NCBI GenBank assembly: GCA_016794525.1
Contig: JAEUJY010000126.1
Span: forward strand, 55,514-119,513
Direction of reading: 5' to 3'
DNA from: Myxococcales bacterium
GTDB taxonomy: Bacteria > Myxococcota_A > Polyangia > Haliangiales > Haliangiaceae
DNA length: 64,000 nt
Position 1 is the first letter of the stretch; each line of letters begins with the position of its first letter. Positions 1 to 9,349 of the stretch are shown in pieces. Under the pieces are notes generated by a model that was not told where the DNA came from, ran no database searches, and was given only the letters and a program-made list of their open reading frames with translations. The position numbers and the translations under genes were made by a program.

Positions 1-336
1 CCGCCGTTCGCCGCGGTGCCGACGCCGCCGCCGCCGCCGGCCAAGAACCTCGACGACGACATCCTGGCCAGCCTGGCCGGCGCCCGGGTGCCGGCGCCGC
101 CGCCGCCCGAGGCCGACGAGGAGGCGTACTTCCGCTCGGTGTTCGACGAGTTCGTCGCGCTCAAGGCCAAGTGTGGCGAGCCGACCGCCGGCCTGACCTA
201 CGCCAAGTTCGTCGACAAGCTGCGCAAGAACCAGGAGGAGCTCCTGGCCAAGCCGGGCACGGTCGGCGTGCGGTTCTCGGTCTACGTCAAGGACGGCAAG
301 GCCGCGCTCAAGGCCACGCCGGTCAAGGACGCTTGA
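1..336 (+). CDS. C-terminal part of a protein with an MXAN_5187-like C-terminal domain (partial)
   Basis: The reading frame is open at the window edge, so only the last 111 codons are present. A Pro/Ala-rich linker (PPPPPAKN, PAPPPPEADE) leads into a compact charged domain of about 70 residues with FRSVFDEFVALK, CGEPTAGL, KFVDKLRKN and VRFSVYVKDGKAALKATP. That block looks like the short C-terminal domain found at the end of many myxobacterial signalling proteins (MXAN_5187 C-terminal type). The family is recalled from memory and was not searched. An ATG at 16 is in frame but is probably internal. The gene converges on the sensor kinase and their 3' ends overlap by 14 bases. Function of the whole protein cannot be given. 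Confidence 0.6.
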   Translation, partial: PPFAAVPTPPPPPAKNLDDDILASLAGARVPAPPPPEADEEAYFRSVFDEFVALKAKCGEPTAGLTYAKFVDKLRKNQEELLAKPGTVGVRFSVYVKDGKAALKATPVKDA

Positions 337-2062
337 CCAGCGACGCCAGCAGCGGCTGACCGCGCTCGAGCGGCAGCTCGATCGCGAAGCGCGCGCCGCC
401 GGTCGGCGCCTCGGCGATCACGATGCGGCCGCCGTGATCGCTGACGATCCGGTGGACGATCGCCAGGCCGAGGCCGGTGCCGCCCTGGCCGTGCTTGGTC
501 GTGAAGTACGGCGCGAACACCTTGTCGCGCAGCTCGGCGGCGACGCCCGGGCCGTTGTCGTCGACGATCAGCTCGACGCGATCGCCGGCGTCGCCCTTCT
601 TGGTGGTCACGACGATCGCGCCGTCGGGCTTGCCGGCGATCGCGTCGCGGGCGTTCTCGACGAGGTTGAGCACCACCTGCGTCAGCTGGCCGCGATCGGC
701 GGCCACCGGCGGCAGGTCGGCGGCCAGCCGCCGCTCGACCGGGGTCTCGCCCTGGTACAGCGCCAGCGCCGCGCCCACCGCCTCGCTGAGGTCGAGCGGG
801 TGCGGATCGGCCTTGGGCATGCGCGCGAAGTCGGAGAACTCGCTGACGATCCGCCGCAGCCGATCGGACTCCTCGAGCACGGTCGCGGTCGACTCCTCGA
901 GGATCTCGCCGAACGACGGGTGCTGCTTGCGCCAGGTCTTGCGCAGGTTGTCCATCGCCATCTGGATCGGCGTCAGCGGGTTCTTGATCTCGTGGGCCAG
1001 GCGGCGCGCGATCTCCTGCCACGCCGCGATCCGCTCGGCGATCACCAGCCGCTCCTCGGCGGTGCGCAGATCCTCGAGCATCAGGTTCATCGCGCCGGCC
1101 ACCTCGCCGAGCTCGTCGGTCGACGTCACCGGCACCCGGTGCTCGAGCTCGCCCTTGGCGGCGGCCTGTGCGCCGGTGACCAGATCGTCGAGGCCGGCGG
1201 TGATCCGCCGCGCCACCACCGCGCCGAGCAGCATCGTCAGGCCGAGCGCCAGCACCGCGAGCACCGCGGCCACCAGCGTCACCTGCCGCTGCAGCCGCGC
1301 CAGATCGCGATCGCGCACCAGCACCTCGATCCACGCCGCCACCGTCGCGCCCTCGCCGGGCAGCGCGATCCGCACCCGCTGCCCGCCGCGCGTGCTCCAG
1401 CCGGCCTCGGCCGGCGCCGCCAGCTCGCGGCCGGTGGCGTCGACGATCCGGGTGTCGATCTGCCCGGCCCGGCGCACCGCGGTCACCAGCCGGGCGTCGA
1501 TCGCGCGCCCGACCGCGACGACGACGGTGTACGGGCCGTCCTTGGCGATGCGGGCGGTCTCGGCGACCAGCACCGTCTGCATGGCCCGCGAGCCCATGAT
1601 CTTCTCCTCGCGGTAGACCACCTTGGCCGAGGTCGCCAGCGCGCGCAGCGCCGGCGCGGGGTCGCCGACGATGCCGCGGTTGTGCGGCGCCGCCAGGATC
1701 TGGTCGTCGGGGCCGACCACGGTCAGCACGTCGATGCCGCGCCCGGCCATGCCCGGGCCGGCCTGCTCGCGCAGCCGGCGCCGCGCCTCGGGCGGCAGCG
1801 CGACGCCGTCCTTGACCAGATCCTGCAAGAGCGTGCCGATGATCGGATCCTCGCGGCGGGCCAGCGCGGTGGCGGTCTCGGCGAGGTCTTGCTCGAGCCG
1901 CTCGACCTCGGCCCGCGCCGCGCGCTCGGCGGCGCCGCGGGTGCGCTGGTACTCGTCGCGGTAGCTGCGCGCGACGACCTGCCGGGTGACCATCGCCGCC
2001 ACCGCGATCGGCACCAGCGCCGCCAGCCCGAACCACAGCATGAAGCGGTTGCGCAGCCGCAT
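323..2062 (-). CDS. NtrY-like membrane sensor histidine kinase
   Basis: A 579-residue two-component sensor kinase that should phosphorylate a response regulator not present in this window. Residues 8-27 form a first membrane helix and 28-258 an extracytoplasmic sensor region beginning with a coiled-coil-like Arg/Glu-rich stretch. Residues 261-284 are a second membrane helix, followed by HAMP (285-340). The H-box is AHEIKNPLTP with phospho-acceptor His357. The catalytic ATPase domain shows N-box NLVENARDA, DDNGPGV, a YFTTK motif and the GTGLGLAI G-box. HAMP directly before an AHEIKNP box is typical of the NtrY class. The ATG overlaps the TGA of the upstream solute-binding gene by one base (TGATG), so translation is probably coupled, and the ligand may relate to what that protein binds. 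Confidence 0.9.
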   Translation of the reverse strand: MRLRNRFMLWFGLAALVPIAVAAMVTRQVVARSYRDEYQRTRGAAERAARAEVERLEQDLAETATALARREDPIIGTLLQDLVKDGVALPPEARRRLREQAGPGMAGRGIDVLTVVGPDDQILAAPHNRGIVGDPAPALRALATSAKVVYREEKIMGSRAMQTVLVAETARIAKDGPYTVVVAVGRAIDARLVTAVRRAGQIDTRIVDATGRELAAPAEAGWSTRGGQRVRIALPGEGATVAAWIEVLVRDRDLARLQRQVTLVAAVLAVLALGLTMLLGAVVARRITAGLDDLVTGAQAAAKGELEHRVPVTSTDELGEVAGAMNLMLEDLRTAEERLVIAERIAAWQEIARRLAHEIKNPLTPIQMAMDNLRKTWRKQHPSFGEILEESTATVLEESDRLRRIVSEFSDFARMPKADPHPLDLSEAVGAALALYQGETPVERRLAADLPPVAADRGQLTQVVLNLVENARDAIAGKPDGAIVVTTKKGDAGDRVELIVDDNGPGVAAELRDKVFAPYFTTKHGQGGTGLGLAIVHRIVSDHGGRIVIAEAPTGGARFAIELPLERGQPLLASLVKRP

Positions 2063-3534
2063 CAGCGATCCCACCGGAACAGATCGGCGATCGCCAGCCG
2101 CGCGCCGGCGTCGAACCAGGCGCCGCGGAGGTCCTTGCGCACGTGCAGCCGCACGCCGCGATCGAGCAGCGGCACGATCGGCAGCCGCTTGGTGAACGCC
2201 GCCCGCACCCGGGTCGGATCGATCGTCCCGCCGGCGGCCAGCTTGTCGGCCACCGCGCGCTCGCCGCCGGCGGCGTAGGCGGCGGCGAACAAGAGCGCCG
2301 GCGTGGTCACCGTCGCCGCCAGCTGGCCGACGTAGAGATCGCAGGTGCCGGCCTCGACCCGGCGCGCCAGCTCGGGCGCGGCCACCGCGGCGATCGTCGC
2401 CGCCAGGCCGAGCTTGTCGAGGGCGTTGACCACCCGCTCGGCGATCTCGCGATCGTCGGGCCGCGACGCGTCGACCAGGATCTCGAGCGTGGTCTTGCCG
2501 ATCGCGGCCGGGGCCAGCGCCGGCACCGCGGCGGCGGCGGCGGCCAGCGCGGCCTGGGCGTCGGCCAGCTGCGCGCCGGCCTGGGCGTCGGTGAGCTCGG
2601 GCCCGCCGAGCTCGGCCGGCACCGGATCGCGGGTCGGCACGGTGCGCTCGCCGGCGCCGATGCCGTCGAGCCCGCCGCGGGCGATCGCCGCGTCGAGCGC
2701 GATCCGGAAGTCGCGGTTGTCGGTGATCGCGGCGTGGGCCTTGCCGAAGCCCAGGTAGACCAGGATCGTCGCCGGCCCGTCGAGCTGCACCGTCGGGTGC
2801 TTGGGCGCGCCGCTGGCGAACACGGTGGCGCCGTGCACCGACCAGTCGGCGCCGCCGGTCTCGTACAGCCGGGCCTCGCCGTCGGCGCTGGTGAACCAGC
2901 GCAGCGTCACCCGATCGAGGTACGGCCGGCCGCCGTGGTGCTCGGCGTAGGCCTCGAGCTCGATGCGATCGCGGGCCACCCTGGCGACGCGGAACGGCCC
3001 CGAGCCGATCGGCTGGCCGGCGCGCGGCGCGGCGCCCTTGGGCGTGATCGCGGTCGCCGGCGCGGCGAGGATCGCGGCCAGGTCCTTGCGCGTCGTGCCC
3101 AGCACGACCGCGTCGCCGTCGACGGCGATGTCGTCGACGGTGGCCAGCAGCCAACCGGCCGACGCGCTGGCCTTGGCCCGGGCCAGCGACGCGGCGACGT
3201 CGGCCGCGCCCAGCGCCGCGCCGTTGTGGAAGTGCACGCCGGGGCGGATCACCACCCGGGCCTTGCCGTCGACGATCTCCGGCATCGCGGTGGCCAGGTG
3301 CGGCGCGATCCGGCCGTCGGGGCCGAACCGGTAGAGCGTGTCGAAGACCAGCCCGACGACCGTCGTCTCGGCCACCGAGCGCGCCGCCACCGGATCGAGG
3401 CTGCCCGGCTCGCCCAGCGCGCTGCCCACGACCGCGCGGCCGTAGCGCGGCCGCGACTCGGCGCGCACGCCAGCGGCCAGCGCCACCAGCGCGAGCGCCG
3501 CGAGCGGGCCCCGGAGGATCAATCCAGGAGCCAC
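2062..3534 (-). CDS. Extracellular solute-binding protein, family 5 (peptide/oligopeptide type)
   Basis: A 490-residue periplasmic binding protein of the OppA/DppA class, which delivers peptides or related compounds to an ABC transporter. An N-terminal hydrophobic stretch ending VRAESRP is a signal peptide. The mature part has the class signatures EPGSLDPVAARS, LVFDTLYRF, IRPGVHFHNG and IGSGPFRV. No permease or ATPase gene lies nearby, so it may work as a sensor accessory for the adjoining NtrY-like kinase (inference). I chose the GTG at 3534 because an AAGGTGG-type ribosome site sits just upstream. A TTG at 3522 is an alternative. Both starts overlap the 3' end of the FG-GAP-like gene. The 3' end overlaps the kinase start by one base. 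Confidence 0.82.
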   Translation of the reverse strand: MAPGLILRGPLAALALVALAAGVRAESRPRYGRAVVGSALGEPGSLDPVAARSVAETTVVGLVFDTLYRFGPDGRIAPHLATAMPEIVDGKARVVIRPGVHFHNGAALGAADVAASLARAKASASAGWLLATVDDIAVDGDAVVLGTTRKDLAAILAAPATAITPKGAAPRAGQPIGSGPFRVARVARDRIELEAYAEHHGGRPYLDRVTLRWFTSADGEARLYETGGADWSVHGATVFASGAPKHPTVQLDGPATILVYLGFGKAHAAITDNRDFRIALDAAIARGGLDGIGAGERTVPTRDPVPAELGGPELTDAQAGAQLADAQAALAAAAAAVPALAPAAIGKTTLEILVDASRPDDREIAERVVNALDKLGLAATIAAVAAPELARRVEAGTCDLYVGQLAATVTTPALLFAAAYAAGGERAVADKLAAGGTIDPTRVRAAFTKRLPIVPLLDRGVRLHVRKDLRGAWFDAGARLAIADLFRWDR

Positions 3535-4559
3535 AGGTCCACCTTGCGGGCGCCGGTCAGCCGCACCGCCGCGAACGCCTCGCGATCGCCGTCGCCGTCG
3601 ACGTCGCCGACCGCGATCGCCACGACGCCGCCGAGGAACGCGCGGCGGAACCGCGGCTTGGCGGCGAAGCCGTCGGCGCCCAGCGCGTGCACGACGACCG
3701 CGTCTGGATCGCCGGGCGCGCCGGCGCCGGCCACCAGCACCTCGAGCGCGCCGTCGCGATCGACGTCGGCCACCTCGATCGCGGTGCCGACGCCGGTCAG
3801 CGTCGCGCGGGTGGTCGCCGGGCACGCCGCGGTGCTGCCGCGGCAGCGGGTGTCGACGGTGACGGTCAGCTCGCCGCCGGTGGTCACCGCGGCGGTCGCG
3901 ACCACCGCGCGGCCGAGGCGATCGACCTCGCCCAGCCGGCAGCGCACCGCCCACAGCTCGGCGCCGCCGTCGACGGCGTAGTTGCGGCCGGCCGCGAGGT
4001 CGAGCACGCGATCGGCGCACCACGGGTACCCGGCCAGCTCGCCGACCTCGACCAGCGCCCCGCCCTGCCACGCGTAGCGCGCGCCGCGGGCCGCGCTCGA
4101 CGCCCGCGCCCACAGCTCGACGCCGCCACCGCCGGCCACCACCACCGCGGCGCCGACCGGATCGCGCGGGCGCAACGCCGGCGCCGCCGCCGGCAGCGCC
4201 ACCCGCGCGCGCTCGCGCAGGCCCTTGCCGTGGGGCGCGAGCACGATCACGTGGCGCTCGGTCAACGCCAGCAGCTCCTCGGTGCCGTCGCCGTCGAGGT
4301 CGCCGGCGGTCAGCGCCAGGAGCGCGCCGCCGAGATCGAGCGACGCGACGCGCCGCGCCTTCCACGCCACCGGCCGCGGCGTCGGCGGCACCAGCGCCGG
4401 GACGCGCGCGCGGCTCGCGGCCTCGAGCTCGTCGACCGCCTGCCGCCACAGCACGCCGATCGGGCCTCCCCCCGCGGGCGCCGGCGGCGGCGCGAACGGC
4501 GCCGCGGTCGCGACGCTCGTCAGCGCGGCCAGCGCGAGCACGCCGCCGCGCCAGCTCAC
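3519..4559 (-). CDS. Secreted FG-GAP/VCBS-like repeat protein
   Basis: A 346-residue protein with a short signal peptide (residues 1-20) and recurring Asp-rich calcium-type loops: AGDLDGDGTEELL, VADVDRDGALEVLV and VGDVDGDGDREAFA. These are the hallmark of FG-GAP/VCBS (integrin alpha-like) beta-propeller blades. Three clear blades and a few degenerate ones are seen. The substrate or partner is unknown. The GTG start overlaps the PBP1A stop codon by four bases (GTGA), so it is co-translated with a peptidoglycan synthase and probably acts in the periplasm or on the surface. Confidence 0.7.
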   Translation of the reverse strand: MSWRGGVLALAALTSVATAAPFAPPPAPAGGGPIGVLWRQAVDELEAASRARVPALVPPTPRPVAWKARRVASLDLGGALLALTAGDLDGDGTEELLALTERHVIVLAPHGKGLRERARVALPAAAPALRPRDPVGAAVVVAGGGGVELWARASSAARGARYAWQGGALVEVGELAGYPWCADRVLDLAAGRNYAVDGGAELWAVRCRLGEVDRLGRAVVATAAVTTGGELTVTVDTRCRGSTAACPATTRATLTGVGTAIEVADVDRDGALEVLVAGAGAPGDPDAVVVHALGADGFAAKPRFRRAFLGGVVAIAVGDVDGDGDREAFAAVRLTGARKVDLWLLD

Positions 4560-6985
4560 GGTGATGGGGCCTCGGGCGTGGCCTCGTCGCCGTACTCGTC
4601 GGTGACGAAGGTAGTGGCGTCGACCTCGCCCGGCAGCGGCGCCACCTCGGTGGGCGCGGTGCCGTCGAGGAACACCTCGGTCGTGTGGGTCTTGGCCGGC
4701 GCGCCGGGCGCGGCGAGCAGGCCGGTCACCAGATCGATGTCGGCGGTGACGACGCCGGGCGGCCGCGGGAACGGCTGGTTCTTGGGCGCCATCGCCTTGA
4801 CCGTCGCGACGAACGCCGGCAGCGCGGTCACGCCGCCGGCCTCGTGGCTGCCGAGCGGGCGGTTGTCGTCGTTGCCGACCCACACGCCGACGACGACGTC
4901 GGCGGTCATGCCGACGAACCAGGTGTCGCGCGCGTCGTTCGAGGTGCCGGTCTTGCCGGCGATCGTCAGGCCCAGGCTCTTGGCCTTGGTCGCGGTGCCC
5001 GCCTCGACCACCGACCGCATCATGTCGGTGATGGTGTAGGCCACCGCCGGCGACAGCACCTCGCGGCTCGGCGCCACCGGCACCGGCCCGTCGGGAGTCT
5101 CGGTCAGGAACCGCGGCGGCGCGTACTGGCCGCCGGCGGCGAAGGTCGCGTAGGCGTTGGTCAGCTCGAGCGGCGTGACCTCGCCGGAGCCCAGCGCCAG
5201 GGACAGCGTGCGCGGCAGCTTGCCGGTGATGCCGAGCTGCGCCGCGAGATCGGCCGCCGCGTCGGGCCCGATGTCGTGCAGCACCTTGATCGCGACGGTG
5301 TTGATCGACTTGGCCAGCGCGTAGCGCAGCCGCACCGGGCCCTCGAAGCCGTCGGAGTGGTTCTCGGGCTTCCACAGGTCGTAGACCTCGGGCGAGTCGT
5401 TGACGATCGAGGCCGGCGTGTAGCGCTTGCTGGCCAGCGCCGCGGCGTAAACGATCGGCTTGAAGCTCGAGCCGGGCTGGCGGTGCGCGGCCATCGCGCG
5501 GTTGAGCCCGCCGGCCACCCGCTGGTAGCCGCCGACCATCGCCAGCACCTCGCGGGTCTTGGGATCGATCACGACGACCGCGCCCTCGGCGCCCGGCGCG
5601 AACGCGACCGCGCGATCGCCGTGCTTGACCTTGGGCGGCAGCTTGCCGAGCGTCGCCGCGATCGGCGTGACCTTGACGACGTCGCCGGCGGCGAACCGCT
5701 CGCTCGGCTTCTTGCGCTGGCCGTCGTCGGCCGGCGGGTTGAAGCGCTCGTCGTCGGCGCCGCCCAGCACCACCACCGCGCGCCAGCCGCCGAGGTCGAC
5801 CTCGAGCTCGGCGTCGCCGTCGTGGACCGCGGTGACGATCGCCTCGTAGACCTCGCCCTTGGCCGGCCCGCCCTTGGGCAGCTTCTTGCCCAGCCGGGCC
5901 AGCTCGTCGGCGATCTTGTCGGCCTTCACCTTGCGCACCGGCCGGCCGATCTTGTGGCGGGCGTCGACCGCGCGCAGCGCGGCCTGCAGGCCGGCGCGCG
6001 CCGCCTCCTGGATCTCGGGGCGCAAGGTCGTGCGCACGACGCCGCCCAGCTTGTCGAAGCCGTCCTTGCCGTGCGCCTTCTCGAGCTCGGCGCGCGCGAC
6101 CTCGACCCACTCGGGCGCGTCGCCCAGGTGCGGGAACGGATCGCGCACCACCTGGATCGGCGCGTCGATCCACTTCTTGGCCTCGGCCGCGGTGATCTTG
6201 CCGTGGCGCGCCAGCTCGTTGAGCACGTAGGTCTGGCGCACCTTGGCCCGCTGCGGGTTGACCAGCGGCGAGATGTTGTTGGGCGACTGCGGCAGGCCGG
6301 CCAGGAGCGCGGCCTCGCCGATGTTGAGGTCCTTGACGTCCTTGCCGAAGTAGAACCGGGCCGCCTCCTGCACGCCGTACCGGCCGTGCCCGAAGAAGAT
6401 CTGGTTCATGTACAGCGTCAGGATGTCCTTCTTGGACAGGCTCTTGTCGAGCCGGCGGGCCAGGATGATCTCCTGGATCTTGCGCTTGAAGGTGCGCTCG
6501 GGCGTGAGCAGGAACGTCTTGACGACCTGCTGGGTGATCGTCGACGCGCCCTGCTTGGTCTTGCCCGAGCGCAGGTTGGTGAAGAACGCGCGCACCATGC
6601 CGCGGTAGTCGATGCCGCCGTGGGTCCAGAAGTTGGCGTCCTCGGCGGCGACGAACGCGTCGACCAGGATCGGCGGCACCTCGTCGAACTTCACCACCGT
6701 GCGCCGCTCGTCGCTGTACAGCTCGCCGATGCGGTCGCCGTGGACGTCGAGGATCGCGGTGACCTGGCGCGGGTGGTAGTCGCCGACCTTGGTGATGGCC
6801 GGCAGGTTGCGCGAGTACATCCAGAACACGCCGGCGATGACCAGCGCGCCGAGCGCGGCCAGCGCCAGCCCGACCACCGCCATCCACCCGCACACCCGCA
6901 GCACCTTCTGGCCGGGCGTGCGCGGCGCGCGGGGCGGACGGGCGGCGGGGCGCTTGGGCGCGGGGACGGCGGGGCGTGGGTGCAT
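4556..6985 (-). CDS. Penicillin-binding protein 1A (bifunctional transglycosylase/transpeptidase)
   Basis: Class A PBP of 809 residues that polymerises lipid II and cross-links the glycan strands. A basic Pro-rich cytoplasmic tail is followed by one membrane helix (about residues 35-57). The GT51 domain has AAEDANFWTHGGID with catalytic Glu near residue 115, plus GASTITQQ and RKIQEI motifs. The transpeptidase domain has GSSFKP (nucleophile Ser), KSINT and GKTGTSND. An OB-like insert (residues about 320-430) separates the two. The ATG at 6985 is preferred; a TTG at 7006 is in frame. It is first of a four-gene run with overlapping ends that leads to the sensor kinase. Confidence 0.93.
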   Translation of the reverse strand: MHPRPAVPAPKRPAARPPRAPRTPGQKVLRVCGWMAVVGLALAALGALVIAGVFWMYSRNLPAITKVGDYHPRQVTAILDVHGDRIGELYSDERRTVVKFDEVPPILVDAFVAAEDANFWTHGGIDYRGMVRAFFTNLRSGKTKQGASTITQQVVKTFLLTPERTFKRKIQEIILARRLDKSLSKKDILTLYMNQIFFGHGRYGVQEAARFYFGKDVKDLNIGEAALLAGLPQSPNNISPLVNPQRAKVRQTYVLNELARHGKITAAEAKKWIDAPIQVVRDPFPHLGDAPEWVEVARAELEKAHGKDGFDKLGGVVRTTLRPEIQEAARAGLQAALRAVDARHKIGRPVRKVKADKIADELARLGKKLPKGGPAKGEVYEAIVTAVHDGDAELEVDLGGWRAVVVLGGADDERFNPPADDGQRKKPSERFAAGDVVKVTPIAATLGKLPPKVKHGDRAVAFAPGAEGAVVVIDPKTREVLAMVGGYQRVAGGLNRAMAAHRQPGSSFKPIVYAAALASKRYTPASIVNDSPEVYDLWKPENHSDGFEGPVRLRYALAKSINTVAIKVLHDIGPDAAADLAAQLGITGKLPRTLSLALGSGEVTPLELTNAYATFAAGGQYAPPRFLTETPDGPVPVAPSREVLSPAVAYTITDMMRSVVEAGTATKAKSLGLTIAGKTGTSNDARDTWFVGMTADVVVGVWVGNDDNRPLGSHEAGGVTALPAFVATVKAMAPKNQPFPRPPGVVTADIDLVTGLLAAPGAPAKTHTTEVFLDGTAPTEVAPLPGEVDATTFVTDEYGDEATPEAPSP

Positions 6986-7007
6986 GGGACGACCGGGGGA
7001 CTGCAAA

Positions 7008-7025
7008 CCCGGGACCGGTCCCGGG
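7008..7025. promoter_or_regulatory. Perfect 18-bp GC palindrome between trmH-like gene and PBP1A
   Basis: CCCGGGACC/GGTCCCGGG is a perfect dyad with no spacer. It lies after the stop of the methyltransferase gene (7034) and just before the PBP1A start. It could be an operator for the PBP1A operon or part of a terminator for the upstream gene. No T-run follows on either strand, so its role is open. Confidence 0.3.
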
Positions 7026-7033
7026 AGCGCGTG

Positions 7034-7855
7034 TCAGGGGTTATCGCGCGAATGCGGCTGGGTGGCCACACTCGCGTGTGTCTCGCCAGCCACGATCCGC
7101 TCGATCATCCCCACCGCGCCGCGCACCTTGAGCGCGAACCAGCGGGCGCGCAGCGTGTGGATCTGGGTCGGCGTCAGATCGCCGATCGCGCCCAGGTGCG
7201 CGCGGCGGCGGCTGGCCAGCTGGGCCAGCGCCAGCGCCGCCGACACCGACAGGTTGAAGCTCTGGGTGAAGCCGTGCATCGGCAGGCTGATCGCGCCGTC
7301 GCACGCGGCCACCGTGGCCGCCGGCAGCCCGGCGTGCTCGTTGCCGAACACCACCGCGATCGGCCGGCTCACGTCGACGGTGTCGATCTGGTGGGTGGCG
7401 CCGGGCGCGGTGGCGTAGACCGCGAAGCCGCGGGCGTGGAGCGCGTCGACGCACGCGGCGGCGCCCGGCCAGCGCTCGAGCTGCATCCACCGGTGGCAGC
7501 CGCGGGTGATGCCCTTGGCCGCCTGGAACCGCAGCCCGGTCTCGATGACGTGGAGCCCGTGGAGGCCCAGCGCCTCGGAGGTGCGGATCACCGCCGCGCC
7601 GTTGAACGGATCGTAGACGTCCTCGACCACGCCGACCACGCTGGCCAGCCGCGCCGCGAGCACGGCGTCGATGCGGGCCGCGCGCTCGGCGGTGACGTAG
7701 GGCGCCAGCGCGGCGATCACCGCGTCGGGGCCGAGCCGCGCGATCATCCGATCGATCGCGTCGGGGCCGCGCGGCACCACGACGGCGTCGGGATCGTCGG
7801 CCGGCGCCGGGGCGCGCGGCGCGGGGCTGGGTTGCGGCGGGCGCGCCTTGCGCAT
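7034..7855 (-). CDS. TrmH/SpoU-family RNA 2'-O-methyltransferase
   Basis: A 273-residue SPOUT methyltransferase that should methylate a ribose 2'-OH in tRNA or rRNA using S-adenosylmethionine. The three SpoU motifs are present: DPFNGAAVIRTSEALG near residue 75, VVFGNEHAGL near 175, and ISLPMHGFTQSFNLSVSAA near 200, which forms the knotted cofactor site. The order and wording are closest to TrmH (Gm18 of tRNA). The N-terminal 40 residues are Pro/Ala-rich and dispensable-looking, so the true start may be the later Met before ARLGPDAV. The ATG at 7855 was chosen as the first that avoids overlap with the divergent small gene at 7959. The exact RNA target is not settled. Confidence 0.85.
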   Translation of the reverse strand: MRKARPPQPSPAPRAPAPADDPDAVVVPRGPDAIDRMIARLGPDAVIAALAPYVTAERAARIDAVLAARLASVVGVVEDVYDPFNGAAVIRTSEALGLHGLHVIETGLRFQAAKGITRGCHRWMQLERWPGAAACVDALHARGFAVYATAPGATHQIDTVDVSRPIAVVFGNEHAGLPAATVAACDGAISLPMHGFTQSFNLSVSAALALAQLASRRRAHLGAIGDLTPTQIHTLRARWFALKVRGAVGMIERIVAGETHASVATQPHSRDNP

Positions 7856-7958
7856 CGAGCAGCGGTGGATGCCACAGATGCGCGCGCGCGTCCATCTGCG
7901 ACGCGCGGTCGCGGCGGATCGCGGTTGCCGGCGGCGGCGGCCCGCGGTACACGGCCGC

Positions 7959-8285
7959 ATGCGCCTCGTCGTCGCCATCGCGTTGGTCCTGGGCCTGGGC
8001 GTCGCCGACGTCGCCGCGCAGCCCGACCCCGGCGGCTTCGGCGCGCCGCCGGCCGAGACCGAGGGCGGCATGCGCAAGCCGGAGGTGCTGGTCGGTCGCC
8101 CGTCGGGCTTCTGGACCTCGACCCGCCCGGCCAAGGGCGCGCGCTACCGCTGGCGGATCATGGCGGTCGGCGGGCTCGCGCTGGCGATCACCGGCTTCTT
8201 CGTCGCGCGCGCGATCAGGAACGCCAACGCCGGCTCGGTGCGCGGCGATCGGTCCAACTGGCAGCCGTCGCGCGCCCGCCGCTGA
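7959..8285 (+). CDS. Small membrane-anchored protein of unknown function
   Basis: A 108-residue protein not recognised as a family. Residues 1-22 are a signal peptide ending VADVAAQ. A Pro/Gly-rich stretch follows, then a second hydrophobic helix (about 70-88, MAVGGLALAITGFFVARAI) and a short charged tail. The ATG at 7959 sits immediately before the hydrophobic signal; longer in-frame starts give an implausible Arg-rich extension. It is divergent from the methyltransferase gene. Confidence 0.55.
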   Translation: MRLVVAIALVLGLGVADVAAQPDPGGFGAPPAETEGGMRKPEVLVGRPSGFWTSTRPAKGARYRWRIMAVGGLALAITGFFVARAIRNANAGSVRGDRSNWQPSRARR

Positions 8286-8357
8286 GCCCCGGCGTGGGCC
8301 TTCCGAGCTAGCGCGCGCCGCTCGACGGCGCGGCCGCGGCTCCCGTAGAATCGGCGG

Positions 8358-8885
8358 ATGAAGCTCCGCGCGCTGGTGGTGCTGACGCTGATCGGCTGCG
8401 GCGGCGACGACGGCGGCGCCCCGATCGATCCCTCGGTGCCCGCCACGCCGTACTGCGCGCCGGTGGCCGGCTTCACGTCGACCGCGCTCGAGGACGAGAT
8501 CCTGACGATCGTCAACCAGCACCGCGCGGCCGGCGCGACCTGCGGCGGGCAGGCGATGGCGGCGGTGCCGCCGCTGACGATGGTGCCGAGCCTGCGCTGC
8601 GCGGCCCGGGTCCACACCAAGGACATGGTCGATCGCGGCTACTTCGATCACACCAACCCCGACGGCGAGCAGCCGTGGGATCGGATGGAGCGGGCCGGCT
8701 ACACCTGGAGCTCGGCCGGCGAGAACATCGCGGCCGGCAACGGCACCGCCGTCGCGACCATGGATCAGTGGATGAACAGCGCCGGCCACTGCCGCAACAT
8801 CATGAGCCCCGACTACACCGACATCGGCGTGGGCCACGTCGAGGCCGCCGCGATGTGGACGCAGGTCTTCGGCGCGCCGCGGTGA
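8358..8885 (+). CDS. CAP/SCP-domain lipoprotein
   Basis: A 175-residue lipoprotein with the lipobox LIGC (Cys14) and a CAP (SCP/PR-1) domain. The recognisable parts are ILTIVNQHRAAG at the first helix, ARVHTKDMVDRGYFDH, the SAGENIAAG motif, the MNSAGHCRNIMSPDYTDIGVG motif and a final WTQVFG strand. Bacterial CAP proteins are secreted or surface-bound and their activity is mostly unknown. The two His and two Glu residues of the usual cavity appear to be present. The gene stands alone upstream of the opposing rnpB. Confidence 0.88.
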   Translation: MKLRALVVLTLIGCGGDDGGAPIDPSVPATPYCAPVAGFTSTALEDEILTIVNQHRAAGATCGGQAMAAVPPLTMVPSLRCAARVHTKDMVDRGYFDHTNPDGEQPWDRMERAGYTWSSAGENIAAGNGTAVATMDQWMNSAGHCRNIMSPDYTDIGVGHVEAAAMWTQVFGAPR

Positions 8886-8950
8886 GTCCTCGGCCGTCGG
8901 CCGCGCACGCGGGGCGCGCGCCGCGATCCTCGACGCAAGACAAGCGCCCT

Positions 8951-9310
<360 letters not shown>

Positions 9311-9349
9311 AGAGCGAGGCGTCTGTACCACGCCCCGCCGCGACCGGCA

